This document shows positions 1 to 5,177 of a stretch of 5,177 nucleotides of DNA, piece after piece. The notes beneath the pieces were generated by a model that was not told where the DNA came from, made no database searches, and saw only the letters and a list, made by a program, of their open reading frames with translations. Source of the DNA: DATAFT01 sp035544635 (GTDB taxonomy: Bacteria; Acidobacteriota; Thermoanaerobaculia; Multivoradales; Multivoraceae). The position numbers were made by a program, and so were the translations under genes. The stretch's first letter is position 1. The number at the start of each line of letters is the position of its first letter. The stretch lies in contig DATKDQ010000340.1 in NCBI GenBank assembly GCA_035544635.1, positions 1 to 5,177 on the forward strand, read 5' to 3'.

Positions 1-73
1 GCGCTTCCTCCCGACGAATCACGGTCATGCGGCTCTGCGCGCCCCAGGGTGCGTAACCCGCGAATATCAGCAT
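1..73 (-). CDS. Possible 5' end of an unidentified gene, cut by the left edge
   Basis: On the minus strand an ATG at 71-73 opens a frame of 24 codons that reaches the window edge without a stop. It reads MLIFAGYAPWGAQSRM and then TVIRREEA. A second in-frame ATG at 26-28 is an alternative start. I do not recognise the product. In favour: it has the same orientation as the helicase gene and starts about 150 bases after that gene's stop. Against: only 24 codons are visible, one is the rare ATA, third-position GC is lower than in the three clear genes, and only a weak purine run (GACGAG) precedes the first ATG. It could equally be non-coding DNA that is open by chance. Confidence 0.25.
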   Translation of the reverse strand, partial: MLIFAGYAPWGAQSRMTVIRREEA

Positions 74-181
74 GACTCGTCGTCGACAACGCCCGCCGGT
101 CCCTCGTCGCCCCCAGCTTCCTGGCCCTTCCCACGGCCGCCTCCACCCGACCCCGCCTTGACAAAGGGTCGTTCTATATCA
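74..181. other. Intergenic spacer, nothing firm recognised
   Basis: This stretch is pyrimidine-rich on the plus strand and lies between the helicase 3' hairpin and the possible gene at the left edge. It carries a perfect TTGACA at 158-163, but no -10-like hexamer follows at 15-19 bases. The only TATA-like sequence (TATATC at 175-180) is 11 bases away, too close for a normal sigma-70 promoter. On the minus strand I find no convincing promoter for the possible left-edge gene. The plus frame here is open, but it is proline/serine-rich and looks like a by-product of composition. Confidence 0.5.
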
Positions 182-217
182 GCCTCCGGAACGTGCTATT
201 CAGCACGTTCCGGAGGC
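182..217 (-). terminator. Perfect 16-bp hairpin just past the helicase stop
   Basis: The arm GCCTCCGGAACGTGCT (182-197) is exactly complementary to AGCACGTTCCGGAGGC (202-217), around a 4-base loop. The repeat begins four bases after the TAG stop of the minus-strand helicase gene (222-224), where a transcript-ending or 3'-end-protecting hairpin would be expected. Read on the minus strand, the bases after the stem are TGATATAGAACG, so there is no run of T as in a classic intrinsic terminator; none follows on the plus strand either. It could be a U-tract-less terminator, an RNA-stabilising 3' hairpin, or a palindromic protein-binding site. The structure is certain and the role is inferred. Confidence 0.6.
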
Positions 218-221
218 GGCG

Positions 222-2624
222 CTAACCGCCGAAGAAGAGGCGGGCCACCTCCGCTGGGTTTCCGGCCAGCGCCCGCGGGCCGCCCTCGGGGATCCAGTCG
301 GTGGGCAGGTGGTCGACGTACGGGGAGTCCAGGAACCTCCGGTCGAGGAGAGCGATGACGCCGCGGTCGCCGGCGGAGCGGATGAGACGGCCCGCGGCCT
401 GGATCACCCGTGTCATGCCCGGCACGACGTAGGCGTACTCGAACCCCTTCTCGAAGCGCTCCTCGTAATGCTCCTGGAGCAGTCGCTGCTCGAGGCCGAC
501 GGCGGGCAGGCACGGTCCGACCACGACCACCGCCTGCAGCATGTCGCCGGGGTAGTCGACCCCTTCGGCAAACACGCCGCCGGCGACCGAGAGCAGGAGG
601 ACGCGCGAGAAGAGCGACCCGCGGAGCCGGTCGAGCAGCGCCTCGCGCGCCTCGCCGTCGTCGGTCTGACGCTGCACCAGGACCTGGTGCGCGAGGCGCG
701 GCAGCCGCGCGGCGATCTCCTCGAGGAAGGCGTAGCTCGGGAACAGGACGAGGCAGTTGCCCGGGACCTCCCGCACCAGATCCGCGAGCCGCTCCGCGAT
801 CACCGGATAGTTCTCTTCGCGCCGGCGCCACAGCGTGGTGACGCCGGTGTCGACCACGATGCGCCGATTCTCGGGCGGGAACGGGCTCCCGAGCGAGAGC
901 GACGACGAGCGCGCGCGATCGAAGCCCAAGAGCTCGAGGTAGAAGTCCGGAGGCTGGAGCGTCGCCGACAGCGCGATCGTCGAGTGCGTGCGCTGGATCA
1001 CCTGGCCGAGGAAGCGGCTGGCGTCTCGGCAGAGGATCTTGAGGCTCGAGGCGCCGCGGGTCCGCTTGGCCAGCAGGCTGAAGCTCGCGCTGTCCGCCGC
1101 GCGCGCCACCTCGAGAAAACGGACCAGATCGAAGTAGAGCTCGACGAAGGGATCCTCGGCGCGGAAGCTGCGCGTCTCGCGCCGCTCCTCGAGGTGCGCG
1201 ACGAAGGTCTCGTCGAATGCCGGCCGGAACGCATGGAGCTCCAGCTCCGGCAGAGTGATCTCGGCGGCGGCGTCGGCGGGGCCATCGGGAAGGCTCGCCG
1301 TCGCGGTCTCGACCAGGAGGTCGCCGAGACGGGCGGCAAGGCGGTGCATCCGCGCCCGTAGCGCGGGGCTTCCGCTTCCGCGGTCGGCGAGCACTCGACG
1401 CACCAGCTCCTCGCCGAGCTCGGGCGATAGGTACCCGCGGCCACGATCGACCAAGTTGTGGGCCTCGTCGATGATCAGGATGACGTCCGAGAGATCGTTG
1501 CCGGCCTGGAACTCGGTGAGCGCGACGTAGGGATCGAACACGTAGTTGTAGTCGCAGACGATCGCCTGGACCTCGCGCGCGATCTCCAGGCTCACCTCGA
1601 AGGGACAGACCTCGGCTGCCTTGGCCGCGGCGAACACGTCGTCGGGCAGGAGGTCGGCGTGGGTCTCCAGCAGCTGCGGCACGACGCCCGAGCTCCGGAG
1701 CTTGGGGAAGTAGTCGCGCGCATAGGGGCAGTACTCCTCGTGGCAGAGCACCTCGTGGTTGGCGCACATGCGCGCCTTGGCGCGCAGGCGCAGCGAGTGG
1801 AAGGCGCGGTCGGGGTTGAGCAGGCGCAGGACGTGGCCGGCCATCTCCTGCTGCAGGTTCTTGGCGGTGAGGACGAAGATGCGCTTGTCGTGGCGCTGCG
1901 CGAACCGGAGCGCGGGATAGAGCGCCGCCACCGTCTTGCCGAGACCGGTCGCGGCCTCCACCAGGACGTGCTCACGCTCGGTGAGCGCGCTCTCGACCCG
2001 CTCGATGATCTCGAGCTGGCCCGGGCGCGGCGAGGCATAGGGGAAGAGCATCCGATCGGCGGCGGCGCGCCTCTGGTCGCGCCGGTGGCGCTCCGACTCG
2101 TGCTCGTGCAGGAGGTGGCCGAGCCGGCGCCGCACCCCTGCCTCGACCGCGTCGGTCGCGACCTCGAGGCGCAGGCGATCGACTGCCTCGCTGCCGATCT
2201 CGACCAGCACCAGCTCGACCGCGACCGGCGCCGACTCGAGGCGCCCCAGCATCCAGGCGTAGATCGAGGCCTGGCGCTCGTAGGCCTCGCGCAGGAGCGG
2301 CGCGAGCTGGCCCGACCGGCGCACCGACTTGATCTCCTCGATGATCAAGACGCCGTTCTCCCTGCGCACGCCGTCCACTCGGCCGACCAGGTGGACCTCC
2401 CAGCCGTGGAGATCGAGCGGCAGATCGAGCCAGATCTCGCGGCGGTAGGTGGCGTCCTCCTCGAGGGCCCGGGTCTGGTAGGCGGAGTGGATGGCCTGGC
2501 CCAGCCACATGCGCTCGAAACCTCCGCGCAGGGCGAAGCCGAGGCTGCCGCGCACCTCGCGCTCGAGCAGGTCGGCGATCGACAAGCGAAGGCTTCGCGC
2601 GTCGTCGTCGAAGCGCACGGCCAT
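222..2624 (-). CDS. PD-(D/E)XK nuclease fused to XPD/DinG-type Fe-S DNA helicase
   Basis: This 800-residue protein is predicted to unwind DNA with ATP and to cut it with an attached nuclease. Residues 1 to about 185 form a RecB-like nuclease domain: H46 (GQAIHS), D84 (GRVDG), E97-x-K99 (EEIKS), then Q118 and Y122 of a QxxxY motif. From about 190 follows a superfamily 2 helicase of the Rad3/XPD/DinG group. RPGQ (200-203) precedes Walker A ATGLGKT (225-231). The Fe-S cysteines are C287, C294, C299 and C340. Next come CDYNYVFDP (357-365), the DEAH box (386-389), SATL (553-556), EGVDYPG (687-693) and QAAGRLIR (742-749). All key residues are present. The nuclease domain contains no cysteine, so it lacks the extra Fe-S cluster of Cas4 and AddB nucleases. 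Known relatives act in DNA repair or replication. No CRISPR or defence gene lies nearby. The ATG start has no clear ribosome binding site but is the natural start of the nuclease domain. Family assignment is firm; substrate and polarity are not readable from sequence. Confidence 0.93.
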   Translation of the reverse strand: MAVRFDDDARSLRLSIADLLEREVRGSLGFALRGGFERMWLGQAIHSAYQTRALEEDATYRREIWLDLPLDLHGWEVHLVGRVDGVRRENGVLIIEEIKSVRRSGQLAPLLREAYERQASIYAWMLGRLESAPVAVELVLVEIGSEAVDRLRLEVATDAVEAGVRRRLGHLLHEHESERHRRDQRRAAADRMLFPYASPRPGQLEIIERVESALTEREHVLVEAATGLGKTVAALYPALRFAQRHDKRIFVLTAKNLQQEMAGHVLRLLNPDRAFHSLRLRAKARMCANHEVLCHEEYCPYARDYFPKLRSSGVVPQLLETHADLLPDDVFAAAKAAEVCPFEVSLEIAREVQAIVCDYNYVFDPYVALTEFQAGNDLSDVILIIDEAHNLVDRGRGYLSPELGEELVRRVLADRGSGSPALRARMHRLAARLGDLLVETATASLPDGPADAAAEITLPELELHAFRPAFDETFVAHLEERRETRSFRAEDPFVELYFDLVRFLEVARAADSASFSLLAKRTRGASSLKILCRDASRFLGQVIQRTHSTIALSATLQPPDFYLELLGFDRARSSSLSLGSPFPPENRRIVVDTGVTTLWRRREENYPVIAERLADLVREVPGNCLVLFPSYAFLEEIAARLPRLAHQVLVQRQTDDGEAREALLDRLRGSLFSRVLLLSVAGGVFAEGVDYPGDMLQAVVVVGPCLPAVGLEQRLLQEHYEERFEKGFEYAYVVPGMTRVIQAAGRLIRSAGDRGVIALLDRRFLDSPYVDHLPTDWIPEGGPRALAGNPAEVARLFFGG

Positions 2625-2631
2625 GGCTCGA

Positions 2632-2637
2632 AGTATA
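2632..2637 (-). promoter_or_regulatory. Candidate -10 element of the helicase gene, leaderless start
   Basis: On the minus strand TATACT (five of six matches to TATAAT) ends seven bases before the helicase ATG. Transcription normally starts about six to eight bases past the -10, which would put the first base of the mRNA at or next to the ATG. The bases between, TCGAGCC, contain no Shine-Dalgarno sequence, which agrees with a leaderless message. No good -35 lies 16-18 bases upstream, where the sequence is GC-rich (around GTCTTC). An AT-rich hexamer stands out here, but a single short match can arise by chance. Confidence 0.45.
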
Positions 2638-2706
2638 GGATCTGCGCCTCGCCCGAAGACCCGGCGACCGACGCGCGCGTTGTGGCAAGCTGCGCGAGAG
2701 GGTGGC

Positions 2707-2752
2707 GCCGGGCTCGGGATCGCCGGCCAGGAGCGCCGGGGCGGGGCCCGGC
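2707..2752 (+). promoter_or_regulatory. GC-rich inverted repeat in the transporter leader
   Basis: GCCGGGC (2707-2713) pairs exactly with GCCCGGC (2746-2752). The 32 bases between contain further self-complementary CCGG words, so a transcript starting upstream would fold strongly. The structure ends about ten bases before the GAGGT ribosome binding site of the transporter, so it could affect translation or be an attenuation element. I see no conserved core of a purine or other known riboswitch. In DNA this GC-rich, short complementary arms are common, so a function is uncertain. Confidence 0.25.
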
Positions 2753-2762
2753 AAGGACGAGC

Positions 2763-2767
2763 GAGGT
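2763..2767 (+). promoter_or_regulatory. Ribosome binding site that sets the transporter start
   Basis: GAGGT lies nine bases before the ATG at 2777. This selects that codon over the in-frame GTG at 2702, which would add 25 residues rich in Gly, Pro, Ala and Arg that look like non-coding leader. A second ATG at 2789 is further from the site and less likely. Confidence 0.7.
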
Positions 2768-2776
2768 AAACCGGCC

Positions 2777-4000
2777 ATGGAGCACGTCATGAGCGCCTTC
2801 GGGCTGGTGGTGATCCTCGGCATCGCCTGGGCACTCTCCACCAATCGGCGCCTCGTCAACTGGCGCCTCGTTTTCTTCGGCACCGCGCTCCAGCTCCTGT
2901 TCGCGGTGGTGATCCTGCGCACCGCGGCGGGCCGGCGCGTGTTCGACGTCGTCGGCACCGGCGTCACCGGTTTCCTCGACCTCGCCGACAGCGGCTCGAT
3001 CTTCATCTTCGGGGAGAACTTCCGCGATCACTTCCTCGCCTTCAAGGTGCTCCCCACCATCATCTTCTTCTCGAGCTTCATCACCGTGCTGTACTACGTC
3101 GGGGTGATGCAGTGGGTGGTGCGCGCGTTCGCCTGGGTGATGATGCGCGTCCTGCGCACCTCGGGCGCCGAGTCGCTGTCGTCGGCGGCCAACATCTTCG
3201 TCGGCCAGACCGAAGCGCCGCTGCTCATCCGCCCCTACGTCAAGACCATGACCCGCTCCGAGCTGATGGCGGTCATGACCGGCGGCTTCGCGACCATCGC
3301 CGGAGGCGTCCTGGCGGCCTACGTCGGCCTGCTCTCGCAGGACTTCCCGGACATCGCCGGGCACCTGCTCGCGGCCAGCGTGATGTCCGCGCCGGCGGCG
3401 CTGGTGATGGCGAAGTTGATGGTGCCGGAGACCGAGGAGAGCCTGACCGCCGGCACGGTGCGTGTGAAGGCGGAGCGGCCCTGGGCCAACGTCATCGACG
3501 CCGCCGCGGAGGGCGCCATCACCGGCCTCCACCTCGCGCTCAACGTGGCCGCCATGCTGCTCGCCTTCCTCGGCCTGCTCGCGGTCATCAACGCCGCGCT
3601 GGGGTGGCTGGGGGGCTTCGTGAGCTATCCCGATCTCACGCTCGAGGCGATCCTCGGCCAGCTGCTGCGGCCGCTGGCCTGGGTGATGGGGGTGCCATGG
3701 GCGGAGGCCGACGAGGTGGGCGCGCTGATCGGGATCAAGACCGGCGCCAACGAGTTCGTCGCCTTCATCGAGCTCTCCAAGATGATCGACGCCGGACTGC
3801 TCTCGGAGCGGTCGCGGGTGATCGCCACCTACGCACTTTGCGGGTTCTCGAACTTCTCGTCGATCGCGATCCAGATCGGCGGCATCGGTGCCCTCGCGCC
3901 CGAGCGCAAGGCCGAGCTCGCGCAGATCGGCCCGCGCGCGATGGTGGCCGGCTCGCTCGCCTGCTTCCAGACCGCTGCGATCGCTGGCATGCTGGTCTAG
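2777..4000 (+). CDS. nupC: Concentrative nucleoside transporter, CNT (NupC) family
   Basis: This 407-residue inner-membrane protein is predicted to import nucleosides coupled to an inward flow of Na+ or H+. Its length matches the family (about 400 residues). Long hydrophobic segments run through the chain, for example around 6-20, 30-50, 92-112, 165-186, 248-275 and 385-406. Family motifs are intact. NIFVGQTEAPLL (139-150) carries the Q144-T145-E146 set that contacts the base in the Vibrio CNT structure. NEFVAF (325-330) has E326, and GFSNFSSI (356-363) has F357, N359 and S362, which match base- and ribose-contacting positions. IQIGGIGALAP (365-375) follows. N139 and V142 match positions at the Na+ site of that structure, so Na+ coupling is likely but not proven. 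Purine or pyrimidine preference cannot be read. The start is fixed by GAGGT nine bases upstream; a 432-codon version from GTG 2702 is rejected. It is divergent from the helicase gene and is followed after 17 bases by the phosphatase gene. The symbol is given at family level only. Confidence 0.93.
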   Translation: MEHVMSAFGLVVILGIAWALSTNRRLVNWRLVFFGTALQLLFAVVILRTAAGRRVFDVVGTGVTGFLDLADSGSIFIFGENFRDHFLAFKVLPTIIFFSSFITVLYYVGVMQWVVRAFAWVMMRVLRTSGAESLSSAANIFVGQTEAPLLIRPYVKTMTRSELMAVMTGGFATIAGGVLAAYVGLLSQDFPDIAGHLLAASVMSAPAALVMAKLMVPETEESLTAGTVRVKAERPWANVIDAAAEGAITGLHLALNVAAMLLAFLGLLAVINAALGWLGGFVSYPDLTLEAILGQLLRPLAWVMGVPWAEADEVGALIGIKTGANEFVAFIELSKMIDAGLLSERSRVIATYALCGFSNFSSIAIQIGGIGALAPERKAELAQIGPRAMVAGSLACFQTAAIAGMLV

Positions 4001-4017
4001 ACGCGAGAACCACGACC

Positions 4018-5177
4018 ATGACCGAGAGCAGCAAGACGACCTTCGCCGGCACCGAGTTCAGCGATCTCATCAAACGCGCGGATCGGCTGGTGGCGGGCGT
4101 ACCTCACCGCGCCGACCTCGCCGCGACCATCGCCGACCTGGCGGCGGCCATCACCACCGAGCTGGGCGAGCGACTCGGCGTCGTCGGCGGACGGGTCTAC
4201 GCGCGCGACGACGAGGGTGACAGCTACCGCCTGGTGCGCACCTTCGGCGCCGCGCACCCGATCGAGAACCCGCCGCTGGTTTCAGGCGACTACGCGCCGG
4301 TCGCGGTGGTGCGGCAGGAGGGCACGGTGTACATGGAGCCCGACGACCCGCGGCTGGACCGCGAGCTCGAGAACGCCCTCGGCGCCGGCCGCTTCGCCGC
4401 GATCGAGGTGGGAGAGGGCGAATACCTGCTGGCGTTCGACCTCGACGCGGCGCGCGAGCGCGACGCGGCGCTGGTCTCGCTCTCCATCCTGCGCCACTCG
4501 ATCGACCAGAAGATCCGGCGCGAGCGCATGGACGACGCGCTGCGCGAGGCGCGCAAGATCCAGGCGTCGATCCTGCCGCGGCGAGTCCCGGGTTATGGGA
4601 GCTTCGACCTCGCCGGGCGCAACGAGCCGTTGGAGACGGTCGGGGGCGACTTCTTCGACTTCATCCCGCTGTCGCCCAAGATCCTGGGGCTCGCGATCGC
4701 CGACGCGTCCGGCCACGGCCTGCCCGCGGCGCTCCAGGTGCGCGACATCTACATGGGCCTGCGCATGGGCCTCGGCCGCGATTACAAGATCGTGCGCACG
4801 GTCGAGCGCTTGAGCAAGATCATCCACGAGAGCATCCTGACCTCGCGTTTCGTGTCGATGTTCTACGGCGAGCTCGAGCTCAACGGCAACTTCCTCTACG
4901 TCAACGCCGGCCACCCTCCGCCCTTTCACCTCGGCGCGGACGGCGAGGTGGCGTTCCTCGAATCGGGCGGCGTCGTCCTCGGTCCGCTTCCCGACGCCAG
5001 CTACGAGCGCGGCTTCGTCGCGGTCGAGCCCGGCGACCTTCTGGTGCTCTACACCGACGGGATCGTCGAGGCCCGCCTGCGCGGCGGCGGCGACGAGTAC
5101 GGCGTCGACCGGCTGGTCGAGGTGGTGCGGCGCTTCCGGCAGCTCTCGGCCCAGGAGGTGGTCGATGCCGTGTTCAC
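4018..5177 (+). CDS. GAF-like plus SpoIIE/RsbU-type PP2C phosphatase, 3' end cut off
   Basis: 386 codons are visible and the frame is still open at the right edge. Residues about 30-160 look like a divergent GAF sensor domain (strand-rich, with VVGGRVYAR at 55-63 and EYLLAFDLDA at 135-144). A charged helical linker follows (about 160-185), then a PP2C-type phosphatase domain. Its motifs are QASILP (182-187), ETVGGDFFDF (206-215), IADASGHGLPAAL (227-239), RFVSMFYGELE (277-287), YVNAGHPPPF (294-303) and VLYTDGIVEAR (343-353). Metal-binding D211, D229 and D347 are present; the last conserved aspartate of the family lies beyond the edge, so perhaps 30-50 residues are missing. Proteins of this class usually dephosphorylate a serine on a STAS-domain anti-sigma antagonist, releasing a sigma factor or another partner. 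The visible protein has no cysteine, which excludes covalent bilin binding at a cysteine. No membrane segment is seen, so it is probably cytosolic. The ATG lies 17 bases after the transporter stop with only a weak GAG ten bases upstream, which fits translation coupled to the gene before it. The phosphatase call is firm; the GAF call is moderate. Confidence 0.9.
   Translation, partial: MTESSKTTFAGTEFSDLIKRADRLVAGVPHRADLAATIADLAAAITTELGERLGVVGGRVYARDDEGDSYRLVRTFGAAHPIENPPLVSGDYAPVAVVRQEGTVYMEPDDPRLDRELENALGAGRFAAIEVGEGEYLLAFDLDAARERDAALVSLSILRHSIDQKIRRERMDDALREARKIQASILPRRVPGYGSFDLAGRNEPLETVGGDFFDFIPLSPKILGLAIADASGHGLPAALQVRDIYMGLRMGLGRDYKIVRTVERLSKIIHESILTSRFVSMFYGELELNGNFLYVNAGHPPPFHLGADGEVAFLESGGVVLGPLPDASYERGFVAVEPGDLLVLYTDGIVEARLRGGGDEYGVDRLVEVVRRFRQLSAQEVVDAVF

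Noticed and set aside
158..186. Perfect TTGACA as a -35 promoter box
   Set aside because: No -10-like hexamer at 15-19 bases. The nearest TATA-like word is only 11 bases away, and no gene starts downstream on the plus strand.
189..210. GAAC and GTTC in the hairpin as a LexA/SOS box
   Set aside because: They are 14 bases apart, unlike the 4-base or 7-base spacing of known LexA sites, and they lie after the helicase gene, not before it.
309..1361. 350-codon plus-strand open frame opposite the helicase C-terminal half
   Set aside because: Antisense shadow of the helicase, with charged low-complexity composition and no domain motif.
196..1767. 523-codon minus-strand frame overlapping the helicase in another frame
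   Set aside because: Arg/Pro/Ala-rich out-of-frame translation of the helicase gene. The helicase frame carries all the conserved motifs.
222..2624. CRISPR-associated Cas4 or Cas3-like protein
   Set aside because: There is no repeat array or other cas gene in the window, no Cas4 cysteines in the nuclease domain, and the helicase half matches XPD/DinG, not Cas3.
2680..2697. Sigma-54-like TGGCAAGCTGCGC before the transporter
   Set aside because: The GG at 2684-2685 is not followed by GC at the required spacing: the expected position 2696-2697 reads GA.
1458..2792. 444-codon open frame on the plus strand opposite the helicase N-terminal half, crossing the intergenic region
   Set aside because: It is antisense to a gene with intact catalytic motifs. 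Its translation is rich in Arg, Gly, Leu, Asp, Val and His with no recognisable motif, as expected for the mirror of GC-rich codons. It also overlaps the transporter start.
2345..3532. 395-codon minus-strand frame across the divergent intergenic region
   Set aside because: It overlaps two well-supported genes and reads as Gly/Asp/Glu/His-rich sequence typical of antisense GC-rich frames.

Overview
The window is very GC-rich, with strong G/C preference at third codon positions in all three main genes. That fits a high-GC bacterium; Myxococcota and other former deltaproteobacteria, Acidobacteriota and Actinobacteriota are all compatible. Nothing here fixes the phylum. No rRNA, tRNA, CRISPR array, insertion sequence or phage gene is visible, and the layout looks like ordinary chromosome.

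Left edge (1-221): mostly non-coding. A short open frame on the minus strand (73 to the edge) may be the start of a gene cut off by the window. A perfect 16-bp inverted repeat (182-217) lies four bases past the stop of the first large gene and is probably its transcript end.

Middle left (222-2624, minus): an 800-residue nuclease-helicase fusion. The N-terminus is a RecB/PD-(D/E)XK-type nuclease domain with all its catalytic residues. The rest is an XPD/DinG-type superfamily 2 helicase with a complete four-cysteine iron-sulfur motif. It probably processes abnormal or branched DNA in repair or replication. It is the most notable object in the window. A TATACT hexamer seven bases before its ATG suggests a leaderless mRNA.

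Middle (2625-2776): a 152-base divergent intergenic region. The part before the transporter holds a GC-rich inverted repeat and then a good ribosome binding site.

Right (2777-5177, plus): a two-gene set. The first is a concentrative nucleoside transporter (CNT/NupC family, 407 residues) with its substrate-site motifs intact. After 17 bases comes a GAF-like plus SpoIIE/RsbU-type PP2C phosphatase that runs off the right edge. The close spacing suggests co-transcription, but no known pathway visible here links them: one imports nucleosides, and the other is of a class that usually dephosphorylates an anti-sigma-factor antagonist.

I see no clearly undescribed system. The best leads are the fusion enzyme, its apparent leaderless start, the hairpin at its 3' end, and the transporter-phosphatase pairing.
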